A stretch of DNA of 64,000 nucleotides, from the NCBI GenBank assembly GCA_977006965.1, contig OZ345364.1, positions 1,736,001 to 1,800,000 on the forward strand. The letters are read 5' to 3'. Positions 21,901 to 33,200 of the stretch are shown here, piece after piece. Made by a program: the position numbers and the translations under genes. This DNA comes from Phymatolithon calcareum (lineage: Eukaryota > Rhodophyta > Florideophyceae > Hapalidiales). Numbering within the stretch: the first letter of the stretch is position 1; each line of letters opens with the position of its first letter. The notes beneath the pieces are model-generated. The model was given only the letters and a program-made list of their open reading frames with translations. It did not search any database and was not told the origin of the DNA.

Positions 21901-22736
21901 AAGCAAACGTAGTCAGAATCAGACATGACACGAATAGATTCTGTTTCATCAGCAATTAAGGCAGTCGGTTTGTCCTTCTTTCCTTTTCGACCCGGAGGTT
22001 TGTATCCCGGTGGTGCAAGGTGTGGAAACTTGACCCAACACCTGAGAGAAGGATGTCCAGCTCGATTGCAATGATCGCAATGGTCGTAGGCGTATGAACC
22101 ATTTTGAGTTGCACTTACAAGAGCCGTGGACTCAGACTTCTCCGTCGACGCTTCGAGGCGCATAGTCATACGTTGCTCCTCTTGCAGAAGTCGGCTCTTC
22201 ACAAACTCGAGAGAGAATGTCTCGTCCTCGTTCCCAAGTGCGTCTAAGGCACTGATGAGACTGTCATAACGATCTGGTAGACCATTCAGGACAGCCATTG
22301 CCATTTCCTTGTCGTCCATGTCAACACCCATTGATTTGAGTGTGGATGCGAGCTGAAGAATTCGGTTGGTGTATGGCAATATCTTTTCGCCCTCGAACAT
22401 TGTGGCGGTATAGAACTTGCGACGAGCGGCGAGTTTATTAAGAAGCTTATGGCGTTCGAATATGTTGAGAATTGCCTGCCACATTTCTTTCGCCGTTTCG
22501 ACCCCTCGCACATGTTCGAGATGGGCATCGGAAAGGGATAGACCAATAATTGCTTTAGCCTTATTGTCATGTCGACGCCAGACTTTGAACTCGTCTGTGT
22601 CCCTTGCCGGAGGGCTTACCTAGATGTACTCATCGAGCTCGCGGAATGATAGTACTAGCTGAATTTTCTGTTTCCAAGCGTGGAAATTGGTCTCGGTGAG
22701 TTTTTCGACCTTCAGCGTTCCTTGCGAGTTGTCCAT
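18914..22736 (-). pseudogene. Copia family-2 gag-pol, multiply disrupted
   Basis: From the ATG at 22736 (MDNSQG start) the frame carries gag, a CCHC knuckle (CDHCNRAGHPSLRC), protease DSGSTSHM, integrase, reverse transcriptase with YVDDLL, and RNase H up to the nested insertion. Lesions: a TAG early in gag (near 22620, in place of a Glu codon) and a deletion of about 70 bp in the integrase C-terminal region near 20800 that changes frame. There are also a frame change near 20560-20640 and a TAG after the KAL motif of reverse transcriptase (19763). Similarity to the family-1 polyprotein is high throughout, so this is a sister lineage and not a distant one. Confidence 0.9.
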
Positions 22737-23470
22737 ATTTTGGACTGGGGGTTCTTGAAATCTTGTCGAAGATCCGTTCGGGGAGTCCACTGCGAGCTAA
22801 CAGAAGTTAACTATCAAGGCAATCTATCCTTTATAGGAAATTCGCGTCGAGTCAGTGTGACCCGGAGCTTGATCTGGGGATGGCTCTAGGCCGTATACCT
22901 CTTGAAGATAGGGCTGGCTCTAGGCCGTTTACCTCTTGTGGCGTTTTGGTACACCTGAACCTGCAGCCGACAACACGCACTGCAAGACGTATCCGTCAAT
23001 TCCAATGTCCTAAATTCCAATGTTGATGTTGGCACACCCCACCGAGCAAGTACTTCGTGAGGCTATAATTGCGACCTTTTCCTTGAAGATGAGTATACGG
23101 GGCCTACTGACCACGCGCTGTGCGTGGCAGACTGTCTTTCAAATCTGTAAACCGTACTCCAACAAGTCTTTCAGATTCCCTTCCAATCACACAACAGAAT
23201 TATGCAGAGCCGAGATGCGTCCAGGTGGACACTCGGAAGACTACTTGATCTCTCAAGCGTATATCCCTTTCACCACGTAGCAGAGCAGGGATGTTGTCAG
23301 ACTGTTTCGTAGATTATACTCTGTGCAGAGTCGCTTTAGGGTGGCCGATGGATGGCGCAGATACCACAGGGTTTTAAACCTTTTGATGATGAAAATTGGT
23401 TGAGAATGAATTACCGAGAGGGAAGGAGGACCCCTCGGTAAGGTGATAGCGCTGGTTGATTACGCGTAAT
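22737..23470 (-). other. Family-2 leader
   Basis: Untranslated leader with one copy of the block shared with family 1 (near 22938-22990, GGTACACCTGAACCTGCAGC). The rest is unlike the family-1 leader. No gene is supported. Confidence 0.5.
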
Positions 23471-23484
23471 CTGGGCCCATAACC
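23471..23484 (-). other. Primer-binding site (initiator tRNA-Met half)
   Basis: CTGGGCCCATAACC abuts the LTR. It is the same copia-type site as in family 1, although the LTRs of the two families are otherwise different. Confidence 0.85.
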
Positions 23485-23910
23485 TGTTGGATGGAGGTTT
23501 TGAGGTTGTTGGTTGAGATGGTTGAGATGGTTGAGATGGTTGAGAGTTTGAGATGGTTGGGTTGGTTGTGAGATGTTCCTTGGTTTATTGAGTCGGGGCA
23601 TCAGATCTGGGTCTTATATAGGCCTCAGATTGAGGTATGATAAGGCTTCTGATGCTCATTGCACTACTAACTGTGATTGAATCAATGAACTAAAAGATTG
23701 AAATGTCGACTGTGATTGATTCAATCAACAAAATGATTGAATTACTGACAATGACAAGATCAATCAAGAAATTGATTGAACTGCTACATTATCAGTAAAG
23801 ATGAAAAAACATGGATTGATTCTATCATAACATATGAGAAATGGTTAGGGACTTATGATATAGGATAATGTGTACTGCGACAAGAGCTCCAAGCAGTCAC
23901 ATTTCCAACA
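23485..23910 (-). repeat. Copia family-2 5' LTR
   Basis: The LTR is 426 bp with TGTTGG...CCAACA ends and target duplication AGCAT at 23911. Near the U5 end it carries a GAGATGGTT repeat with extra units compared with the 3' LTR. On the element strand a TATATAA box lies in the middle, and U3 is rich in TGATTGAATCA-like palindromes. Confidence 0.85.
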
Positions 23911-23915
23911 AGCAT

Positions 23916-24783
23916 AGGTTATGGCATAAGTTATGGTAGTAAATGTGGCTGGCGAAAACGTGCTACTTCCTTAAAATTTAAAGCTTATTTTCAAGACGAA
24001 AGTAGCATAAATCTAAATAGCACCCCCGGGGGGTGCGGGAAATATCAAAATCTGCGCAACTTGCGAAAACCGAAGAGAAGCAAGCTAATTCATAAAACTA
24101 GATTTAGCTCTGGCTTAAAACAAAAATTCTATCAAATCTATGACAAAAAGATGCAAGTAAACGTCGTCCTTGCTGTGCAGGCAGTATGATCCCCAGAGTT
24201 ACGTACGTCCATTTCGGATTTTGAGCTTTCGCAAAACTACTGCAAAACATTCGCGAAAGTTTCGCGATACTTTTGCATGGCTAAAAGGACAAATCATCTC
24301 GTAGCTTTTCTTTCAGGGGCGAAAGCTAATAGGCTGACTTTCCTTTCCGGCTTTCAAGGCAAAACCTGGTTCTAGAGATTGCACTATACCATAATTGTAG
24401 AAGATTTGATTAAAAATTTCAAAAATCTTCCCGAAAGTGCCAATCGAAAATGCAAAATTTCTCCCTTTCAGCGAAAGTTTGGCAAATTTGAGCGTTGCTT
24501 ACGCCTATTGTTAATCAATATTTTAACCTTTGGTTTCCGAATTCGTATGAAGCGGAAGGGCAAGCTCCTTTACCGTGGTAAAAACAGAAGTCTCACCCTA
24601 TGCTGGCTGCAGTTTTGCCGGTCGAAGTCTGACTTAAAACAACAAGAGGCAAAAGAGACGAAAGTTTTTTATCGCCAAGAGCTTGACGAAGGTTGCACGC
24701 CGAAAGCTGGTTACGGAACTTTGCACCAAATGGTTCTTCAACAATCTGTAGAGGGAGTCTGTACGTGCCCCCATTTCAGCAGC
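23916..24783. other. AT-rich intergenic DNA
   Basis: No reading frame or repeat that I can support. It separates the LTR element from the DNA transposon. Confidence 0.4.
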
Positions 24784-24785
24784 TA

Positions 24786-24811
24786 CACCAATTTGTGATA
24801 TTAGTGTCCCG
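24786..24811. repeat. Left terminal inverted repeat
   Basis: Begins CACCAATTTGTGATATTAGT. It pairs with the right repeat with two mismatches and is preceded by TA. Confidence 0.9.
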
Positions 24812-24976
24812 AAAAATGTTGTCCTCAAAGTAATACGTTTTGCTGCAGTTACTACTCAAAAGGAGCAAAAATGAAATAAATCAGATTCAGAAATTGCTTT
24901 TTGGAAAACATTAGGGAAATTTTAATTCATCAATGTTCAGGGACAACACCGCAAAATTCCATATAGTGTTTTTCTA

Positions 24977-26443
24977 CTATTGACTGAAGATGTGGAAAAG
25001 CTGGCTAACACTCCACATACCGTCCGTTCCAACGGACAGTCCACAGCGTATCATAGACTTATGTACTAATGATAGACCATTACAATCCTTCATAGCATTC
25101 ACCTCTGCAGCACATTTCGCTGTAAGTTTCATATAATAATGTTTTCCAGGATTCTGAAGCTTTCCAGACGCTGGGGCCCACGCTTCGTTCTCAATTCGAC
25201 GCACTTTTTCTGCTTCCCATTCACTGCGCCATATTTCCTTATATGCTTGAATTATAAATGAGTCCAATGGTTGACACAAGTGTGTGGCGTTTGGTGGAAG
25301 AAAACGGAGCTCTGTCTTAATGGCATCCAGTGATTGGCTAGAAGCCTCCTTACGCCCAGAGCAGTTATCCAAAAATAAAACACGGTTCCGACCAAGAGAA
25401 TCTTTGGAAATAGCCTGTGGCTCCCTGAGCCACTGATCGAACATTTGCCGGTCCATCCAACCACGAGGTTGCGTCCTGTATGAAACCCCGTCAATGTTAT
25501 CCGCAACGTTTAGAATCGGATAATTCCTGTCCCTATTTTTAAAAATGAGGAACGGCGCCGTTAGAGAGGGGGTATCTCCTCCACTTATTCGCAGAACGAC
25601 AGATATGCCTTCTCCACCAGATACCACGTCAGCATAATTCATAGAGTCGGCTCCCATAAATCCGAGGGAATAATGATTGTCCATATTATAGAGAAAGTGT
25701 GTTTCATCCATGTTCTCAATAATGGCATTCTCAAATGTTCCATTGTGGAAATCGCGTTCCAGCTCGCCAAGATAGAATGCGATCAGCTTCTCGGTGTAAA
25801 CAGTGTGCTCATCAGAGCGCCGTAGATTTCCGGACTGCTTACGTATCACAATGTTGCATCGGTTGAGGAATGACCCAATCCACGGACCCTTAATATGCGA
25901 TATAATTGGCTTATTGGAGTAATCGTCAAGCATTGTCCCTGTAAATGGAGAATCTGGATCAGTCAACGTATGTAACTCGATATCCATGAGTAACGGTTTG
26001 GTCATCTTAACGCCAGCACTTGAGAGTCTCTCGAATTCAGCCAATAGCATGCTATGAACGTAGTCCACCCACGCCAAGCGCTTGCGCCCGCGGCCAACGA
26101 GCGTCTTAATATATACACGTCTCATAGAAACACCTGCAGTTCGCCGTGAAACAAGTGAAATGGCACGGGTCTCTGGTGTTTTCAATTGTGCCAAATAAGC
26201 TGCGGCCATGTTCCACCAGCGAAGTGCTTTCTTGCGATTGGCCTCTTTGGAGCGAGCACATGTCCAACGGAAAATGTGAGGAAACTGCTTTACCGCCCGG
26301 GAGGCAATTCGGGAGGCGTTTCCAGTGGATTGAGCCTCATTTTGCATCCATTCCATAACGGCTTTGCGCTGGGCTTTTGTGGAAACAATCTGCGTCGTGC
26401 GATGGCGCACTTGTGCTTCCTGATTGGCTGGATGGCTGACCAT
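24977..26443 (-). CDS. Pogo/Tigger-like DDE transposase
   Basis: 488 codons from an ATG. The N-terminal 150 residues are basic and helical, as expected for a helix-turn-helix DNA-binding region. The catalytic core shows the first Asp in NMDETHF (D246), the second in FLDNCSG (D359), and the third in PLDSFIIQAYK (D394), which gives a DD34D spacing. LPPNATHLCQPLD is typical of the pogo/jerky group (DDE_1 family). The protein would bind the terminal repeats and cut and paste the element at TA. There are no stops or frameshifts. In place of the usual His after LDNC-x-x there is Arg, which could be natural variation. Confidence 0.9.
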   Translation of the reverse strand: MVSHPANQEAQVRHRTTQIVSTKAQRKAVMEWMQNEAQSTGNASRIASRAVKQFPHIFRWTCARSKEANRKKALRWWNMAAAYLAQLKTPETRAISLVSRRTAGVSMRRVYIKTLVGRGRKRLAWVDYVHSMLLAEFERLSSAGVKMTKPLLMDIELHTLTDPDSPFTGTMLDDYSNKPIISHIKGPWIGSFLNRCNIVIRKQSGNLRRSDEHTVYTEKLIAFYLGELERDFHNGTFENAIIENMDETHFLYNMDNHYSLGFMGADSMNYADVVSGGEGISVVLRISGGDTPSLTAPFLIFKNRDRNYPILNVADNIDGVSYRTQPRGWMDRQMFDQWLREPQAISKDSLGRNRVLFLDNCSGRKEASSQSLDAIKTELRFLPPNATHLCQPLDSFIIQAYKEIWRSEWEAEKVRRIENEAWAPASGKLQNPGKHYYMKLTAKCAAEVNAMKDCNGLSLVHKSMIRCGLSVGTDGMWSVSQLFHIFSQ

Positions 26444-26730
26444 GGCGTGATAGGATTGGGTAATGCTGCAATGACTCTGGGGTGATGAACAAGTTCCACA
26501 AGAGAGAACATGCGATCAGCCCTTATCTTTCTCAATAACGCTGTATCATATTGCTAATTTAGCTAATGTAGAATTTTGAAACGTGGTCGGGAGAGCGACT
26601 GTAATCACGATAATATTTTTAGCTCTGTAGAAACGAAAATTTTCTTGCGAAATGTTGAAAGTTTAAGATGCACATTGCAGCACCGAGTACTAGAATCCTT
26701 CCATCCCCCTTTTAATCCCCTTTTGAAAAA

Positions 26731-26756
26731 CGAGACACTAATATCACAAATAGGTG
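26731..26756. repeat. Right terminal inverted repeat
   Basis: Reverse complement of the left repeat with two mismatches, followed by TA at 26757. Confidence 0.9.
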
Positions 26757-26758
26757 TA

Positions 26759-27682
26759 CTACGAAACAGATGTCCCATAGCTTGTTGGGCGAAAATGACA
26801 TAATGCACATGTGTCCGGTTTTTCAATTTGATTTTTCGTTTACTTAGGACATTTTCGCCTGTTAGTCGAAAATTCGATACTTCTCGCACTCCCCCGACAT
26901 TGCATTGTATTGAAGTGTCATAGAAATAGTGCAAAATAAAAATTTAAAAAAAGCAATAGACTTTGAAATTGTAATGCTCAAAACCATAACTTTCGCAAAA
27001 TCCATAACTTATGGATTTTCAATGTCTATAACTTTTATTTCATGAATTTAACTTGAAGAGCCCTTCAGTACTATCAAGTAACCCATGTTCTAAAAAATAA
27101 ATTTATAGAACTATAGCCTGCAGATAATGGGTGCGCTGAACACAGTTGTTAAATTCGTTTTCGGAGAACAAGCCGGTGTGGCTGCCTTGACTGACAAACA
27201 TAAGTTCGGCAATCTGCCACCTTCGGGAGCATAGACAAATGAATTGCAGTTCATACCACACGTGTATAAAAGTTGGTTTTCGACTTCTCTGCGCTGGCTG
27301 TCAGAAGTGTTGCTGGAGGTCGGTACGGTACAGTTCAAGTTTAATTAAAAATTGCCGATTCAGCACCATTCTTCACGTTATACATACAAACTGCATACAC
27401 CTGAGCATATACATAAATAATAAATAGAGCGGATTGTATCTTATTCAGAGCAAATTCTATAAAATTTTCAAACTATATCTTCTAAAAATATGTACAGCTA
27501 GAATTTTAGACGCGATTTGACATCTCTAGATACATATTTTGGAAATATTCACCGTCGTACGACGCACAATGAAGATTCTTTGAATCCTTTCTTCTAGTTA
27601 TGAGAAGTATGACGATCCAGTGCCATAATTTTAAAATGTATTTCAAATTAGAAACACCTTTTCCAACTCTTCCATTACTGTT
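26759..27682. other. AT-rich intergenic DNA
   Basis: No gene is supported. Short TTATGG/CCATAA motifs near 26980-27020 can pair but do not form a convincing element. GATTT at 27683-27687 is the left target duplication of the next LTR element. Confidence 0.4.
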
Positions 27683-27687
27683 GATTT

Positions 27688-28034
27688 TGTCGAGTCATTC
27701 GTTGTCATACATGGGCGTGCAGCCACAAACCCCAGCGGTCTGTGAGCTGCGGAGGTGCGTCCTATCATACACGCTAGATACCTTAAGATAGATTTAGTTG
27801 TCCCTCGCTACTTTGCCTGGGCTAGAATGTTGTAAAGATTGGCACTTGCTAAAAGGTCTAGTCTACAGCACAAGCTCGGCTTGCGCGCATTCTCACCCCG
27901 CGCAGAGGCATCGGCCTCTGCAAACACTACACACCCTTTCCCCCCTTTTTTTGGAACGGACCGCGCAGCCACTCCCGCCCTCTGATTGTACAGAGGGAAG
28001 CGCCGTGCGAGGCGCAAACGGGCCTGTGACGACA
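27688..28034 (+). repeat. 5' LTR of the third element, with hairpins
   Basis: 347 bp. Three consecutive hairpins: 27871-27883 (CAAGC/GCTTG), 27902-27921 (GCAGAGGC/GCCTCTGC, 4-nt loop) and 27978-27997 (CCCTCTG/CAGAGGG). A C-run and T-run lie between the last two. They could be transcript-end or packaging structures. Confidence 0.9.
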
Positions 28035-28095
28035 ATCCGGATTCGCAGGTCTACTTTGCGCTACCCACCGTTCCCGAAAACCGCAGTACTGCACA

Positions 28096-30219
28096 ATGGC
28101 AGACCCTGGAGCACCCGCCGCCGCTGGTGCTGCACCCGGTCCTCACCGTACGCCCGATGAACCTGCTGTCTTAACCAAGGCACAGGCAGCCCAGCGTTAC
28201 GGCAAGGTACAGAAGATGGCTGGGATGATCTCCGAAGGAGTCGACAGCTGAGAGTTTGTCCAGATTTCGCGTTCCAGCGAATTCTGTTCTTTTTCATCTT
28301 CTTTCTCCTCGTCAATCTGCTTCACCGCCTTCGTCATTGGCTTGTCTTCCGCTTGCCCCTTTCTTACGATACAGCTCTCACTATCCGTGTCACTCACGGT
28401 CTCCATGCCTGCTTGCCTGTCGCTCTCAGACATCGCTGCCTTTCTCCCGGCCCTTTTCTTCCTTGGAATTGCGAGGGAAATCCTCCTTGCCTTCTCGATC
28501 CCGAACAGCCAAGCAACGACACCAGCCACGATTCCAGACCCTATGCAAGTCTGTGAACTGATGTCCGACTTGCTCCCAGCTGCATCTCATGTCTTTACCG
28601 AGGACTACTTCGGTCGCCCGATGTATCCGATCAAGGTGCTGTCTGCTGTCGCCGAGCTCTACGGATTTCGTGAAATCGATGCTGCTTTTATGGACAACCT
28701 TATCCTCTCTGACTACGAGAAGGAGCATAAGGGAATCCAAAATCAGATTTGGTTCGCCTACCTGTTAGGCATAGGTCCGGAGGAGGCGCGCGATGTCATC
28801 AACAAGTTCAAAGACGCTCGCTCCTTCTCCGCACGCGGGACTCGCTCGGCTGCAACGCAAGGAGCAGAATCACAACGCGATCCCGGGTCATCTGGAGCCG
28901 CTTCAAGGAGCACAGCACCCCGTCGTCCTCCGGCTATGGAGACTACCCCTGTAGCTCCGCCGGTCGCTCAAGCCGCTTCCACCGAACAGATCCCAAGCTT
29001 TCAGCCTGTCCCGATGCAGAGCCTGGGTCGGACCTTCGAAAGCGCAGCATCACCGACGACTCCACCCCAACAGATGATACCGATGCACAGAGAGCGTCAA
29101 GTCTCTACGTCGGCAGCTCAGGAGGATACGCGCAATGCCAACTACATTGGCCAGTCCTTCGCTTCCTCGAAGTTCACTGGAGACCTCTCTACCTCCATCG
29201 AGCACCATCTCAGGGACTACGAGACATGCGCTCGTCAGCACCGTCTCACTCCGAACCAGACCGCAGAGTACTTCGTCAACTCCTTGGATGGCCCTGCCCG
29301 GACCTTCCTGCTCAGCCACTTCGTGAGTGGTATGTCGTACGCCCAGGTGGCTGGCATGATGCGCAAGGAGTACGACAGCGACTCTCGTCAGCTTCAGGTC
29401 CAATCCAGACTTGAAGGGCTGAAGCTGGACTCTTTCATGGTGGAGCACTCCATCTCTACTGAGTCTGCTGGTCTTAATAAGATGGTCGACCTGATTGAGC
29501 GTCTCACTCCGCAGTGTCCCGTCGGATTTCGCTCCGATGAGAACAAGACGCGATACTTGCGCAGCGCTGTCATCAACCACGAGTGGGCTACTGCTCCTAT
29601 CCGGTACATTGTAACTCATCGTTACAAGTTTCACGGATTTGTCACCGCGCTGCACGAAAGCCTTCAACTCTCGGAAGAGTTGAAGTCTAGAAGCACATCC
29701 TACGCTACGCGTGTAGCGGAGACTCCCGCTGATGATGACGCGTCTGAAGCTTTCTTCCAGCGCTACGGTCGACATCCTCGCAACGTACGCAAACATGCCC
29801 CCCGATTCACTCCCAGGGCTCCGGCAAAGCAGCGCTTCCGTCGTCGCAATGAGCGCAACTCCGTTGAGTTCGAAGACGCCCGCCACAGGAACGAATGTTT
29901 CAAGTGTGGTTCGTCGGATTGAACCCCTGGCCACGTATGCGCCGCAGGCGCCGTCCGCAGCTACGTGCGCAATCGAGTCCGTCAAGGGCACTCTCAAATT
30001 CACATCGTTCGTGTCTTGCTCCTCGGCATTGAGGAGGACGCCCACGTCGCAGCCGCAGAGGACTGTCCCGCGTCGGAGGGAGAACCATTCCCAACTGCCA
30101 CGAAATTTGCTGAGGACAGTCTACTGCAGCTCCATAGTGCGCTGGCAGCTGCGGATCTCAATGACGCCGACGATGTGACCCCTACCGACGTGATGGATGC
30201 TTACATCGCCAAGAGCTAG
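28096..30219 (+). pseudogene. Gag region, interrupted by two in-frame TGA codons
   Basis: The ATG at 28096 starts a plausible gag (MADPGAP, then an amphipathic stretch) that hits TGA at 28249. The same frame is then open to TGA at 29920 and again to TAG at 30217. The long middle part has capsid-like composition from about 28540 (ELMSDLLPAASHVF) to a basic Arg-rich tail. It ends in a partial zinc knuckle (CFKC) with the second TGA inside it. The segment 28252-28530 is oddly hydrophobic on this strand. The TGA codons could be decay or readthrough sites. I favour decay because pol is also damaged. Confidence 0.6.
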
Positions 30220-30224
30220 ATTGA

Positions 30225-33200
30225 GACCGCCATGAACACGAAGGGTTTTTATTAAGGCGGTGTGGGTCTTCAGAAACCCCGCATCGCCAACAAACCCATC
30301 CTTGCGGGCGCCACTCTCCGCGACCGACTCGGAAGCCTCCTTGGCAGAACGTCGACTGCCCTGGAATTTTTGCGGCAGAGCTGCGAAAGGAGTACAGCCG
30401 GAAGCGCCCTCTTGGATTCTGCATTGACATCGGTGCCCCGAAATCCGTCTGTGGGAAACGGGAGATGCACCGAATATTGACAGAGCTGGGAATACGCAAG
30501 TACCATTTGAGAAGGAGCCCAAGTCGTTTCCGGTTCGGCGATGAGACCTTTTCATCGATGGGCATAATCCAATTGCCGCTCGCAACTCCATCTGGAATCG
30601 CGGACATCCTTGTCGACTTCGACATCGTCCAAGTGGATGTGCCTGCCTTACTCGGGATGGACGTGCTCGACCGTGAAGGCCTCGTTGCAGACACAGTGTT
30701 CAACCGCCTTGCGCGACGTTCGTCTGTTGAGCTTGGTTCTGGGAAGATCGGCTACATCGACGAGTGGTCTATCCCTTTGACTCGCTCCCCGAGCGGCCAT
30801 GTCTACACATCGATCCAGAAACCGACCTCAAGCTACTTCACCCGTGCGCAACTGCAGAAACTACACAGGCAGTTCTTCCACCCCTCGGCGAGAAAGCTCT
30901 ACAACCTGATCCTCAAAGCGCGACCGGAGCAAGCTACAGCCGATACGCTCAAGATCTTGGAAAAGATCTCGCGACGATGCGATCCCTGTCAACGCATCCG
31001 TCCAGCTCCTGTTCGCTTCCGCGTTTCACTTGGCACCGAGAACGCGCGCTTCAACAAACGCATCCTCATGGACATCATGTACATTGAGACGATGCCCGTG
31101 CTACATATCGTTGATGAAGCCACGCGGTTCTCAGCAGCTCGTTTCCTTCCGAGCGTGAGCACTAGCGCGATCTGGGATGCGCTGCTGAGGTGCTGGGCAA
31201 CGGTATACACTGGCCTCCCGAATCGCATCCTTGTCGACCAGGGAAGCCAGTTCGGCAGGAGCGAGCCCTTCATCTCGCTTGCGAGGCGCTCGAACGTCGA
31301 GCCCGAAGCTACCGGGACCGCGCATGCTAGCCTCGGCATCGGCGAGCTCTACCACAAACCGCTCCGATCGACGTTCCGGAAGATGCGCGTCGACTACCCA
31401 CGTACGGTCAAGGACCTCCTCCTCCAGCTTTCGGTCAAGGCGATGAAAGACACCCTCGGCCCGGAAGGCCTCGTTCCATCGTCTCTGGTTTTCGGAGAGT
31501 ACCCGAAGGTGTACACACCGTCCGAAACACCGCAGAAGAGGCCAACTGCGGACGAACGCGCAGCAATGCTGCACTCTGCTCGAGCAGAAATGCAGCGGCA
31601 TATGGCCAAATCCCGCATCGCTCGCGCTCTTAAGCATTCTGTTCCGCGAGCGAGTGATACTTCTTACGAGCCTGGCGACAAGGTTCTTGTGTGGCGCGAG
31701 AAGATCGTTAGCAACCGCATCGGTGAATGGGTCGGTTCATTCACGGTTCTCGGCATGAACGCGGACAAGAAGATCGTCTACGTACAAGACGTCGACGTCG
31801 GAAACGCCCGACCTTTTAACGTGGCGCAAGTGAAGCGATACTACCCACCGGTGGACATCGCTCACTCCTTGTTCCAAGACATCGGCAAGGGCCTTTCCGA
31901 GTTCTCCTCGGAGGAAGAACTGGGTTGCGACATCCGCCTGACCGAAGTCATTGACCCGTCTGACCATCGCGCCTCCACGATGGAGATGAACGAAGCAAAG
32001 CGCGCCGAGATCCGCGGCCTCTTGGAGAGAGGAACGTTCAAAGTTATCCTTAAGGAGGACGTTCCAGCCGATGCTAATGTCCTCCCCGGCCGATTTGTAC
32101 TCGCCATAAAGTCAAGCGAGGACGGGAAGGTCAAGTTCAAGGCACGGTACGTCATCGGCGGACACCGAGACCGCATGAAGGAGATGATGGTGCACGACGC
32201 GTCGACACTCCAGCCGCAGTCCATTCGGCTACTTCTCGCTCTCGCTGAGGCGCACTCGTTCGAGATCTGGACCGCCGACGTTCGCCAAGCCTACCTGCAA
32301 TCCTCCGAGCCGCTATCCAGGGATCTTTACGTGACTCGACCCGTCCCTGAGTTCGAGCTTCGCCCAGACCAGTGCTTAAAGCTCTTGAAGCCTCTCTACG
32401 GGCTTTGCGACTCAGGAGACCTCTGGTACCGCACCCTGGACACCCATCATCGCACCGACCTGGGCATGGTTCCCTTCAGATCCGACCCCGCGCTCTACAA
32501 GAAGGTCGATGATGGAGACCTCGTCGGTCTCAGTGGCGGCTACGTCGGCGATCTACTTCGCGCGGGGTCAGAAGACTTCAAGGCCATGGCTCGGGAGACT
32601 AACCGGAAGTTCGAGATGGGTGACGATGAGACTCTGCCGTGCACCTTCAGCGGATTTCATCTAGAACGTGACGGAGACGGCGTCCTGCAGCAGAACCAGA
32701 ACTTCTACCTGCAGAAGCTGGAAAGGCTACCGACGGACTCCTCCTTCACCCAGTTCCGATCGATGCGGATGCGACTCGCATGGCTCGCCAACACTCGCCC
32801 GGACTGTCAGTTCGAAATATCGCAGCTTGCACAGGTCACCGAAGACCGCTTCTCCAAGGAACCAGCAGCGTTCATCCGCAGGCTCAACAAGGCCACGAAG
32901 TACGCAGTGGACTCCCGCTTCTCGCTCAAGATACCCCGACTGGACAAGAACTCCTTTCGCGTTGTGGGATTCGCGGACGCTTCCTTCGCGAACAACCGCG
33001 ACCTGTCTACCCAGCTCGGTCACATCTACTTTCTCGTGTATAAGCACGGAAACTCGGTCCCGATGGACTTTAAGTCCTACAAGTCCAAGCGCGTTGTACG
33101 CTCAGCCATGGGCGGTGAAGTAATATCGTTCAGCGATTTATTCGATCGAGCATCCACGCTTGCGGCCGAGATTGGCGCGGTGTACAATCGCAAGGTCCCC

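Larger units (their letters stand above)
12758..23910 (-). mobile_element. Complete copia family-2 element, mutated, carrying a nested element
   Basis: The 3' LTR is 12758-13148 and the 5' LTR is 23485-23910. The 5-bp direct repeat AGCAT flanks both ends (12753-12757 and 23911-23915), showing that both LTRs belong to one insertion. The element was later split by the plus-strand copia copy at 13419-18908. Without that insert it is about 5.66 kb. Its polyprotein is clearly related to family 1 but diverged, and it carries several disabling mutations. Confidence 0.9.
24786..26756 (-). mobile_element. Pogo/Tigger-like Tc1-mariner transposon with terminal repeats
   Basis: A 1971-bp element bounded by 26-bp terminal inverted repeats that match at 24 positions by eye. 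The outer ends are CACC(A/T)ATTTGTGATATT and the inner parts are at 24786-24811 and 26731-26756. TA dinucleotides at 24784-24785 and 26757-26758 fit the TA target duplication of the superfamily. One uninterrupted transposase gene lies inside. Length, repeats, target site and gene content are all those of a complete autonomous copy. Confidence 0.9.

Noticed and set aside
23917-27020. TTATGG/CCATAA words near 23920-23945 and 26980-27020 as inverted repeats of a larger element around the pogo-like transposon
   Set aside because: Matches are short and AT-rich, and need gaps. The real terminal repeats of the transposon were found at 24786 and 26756.
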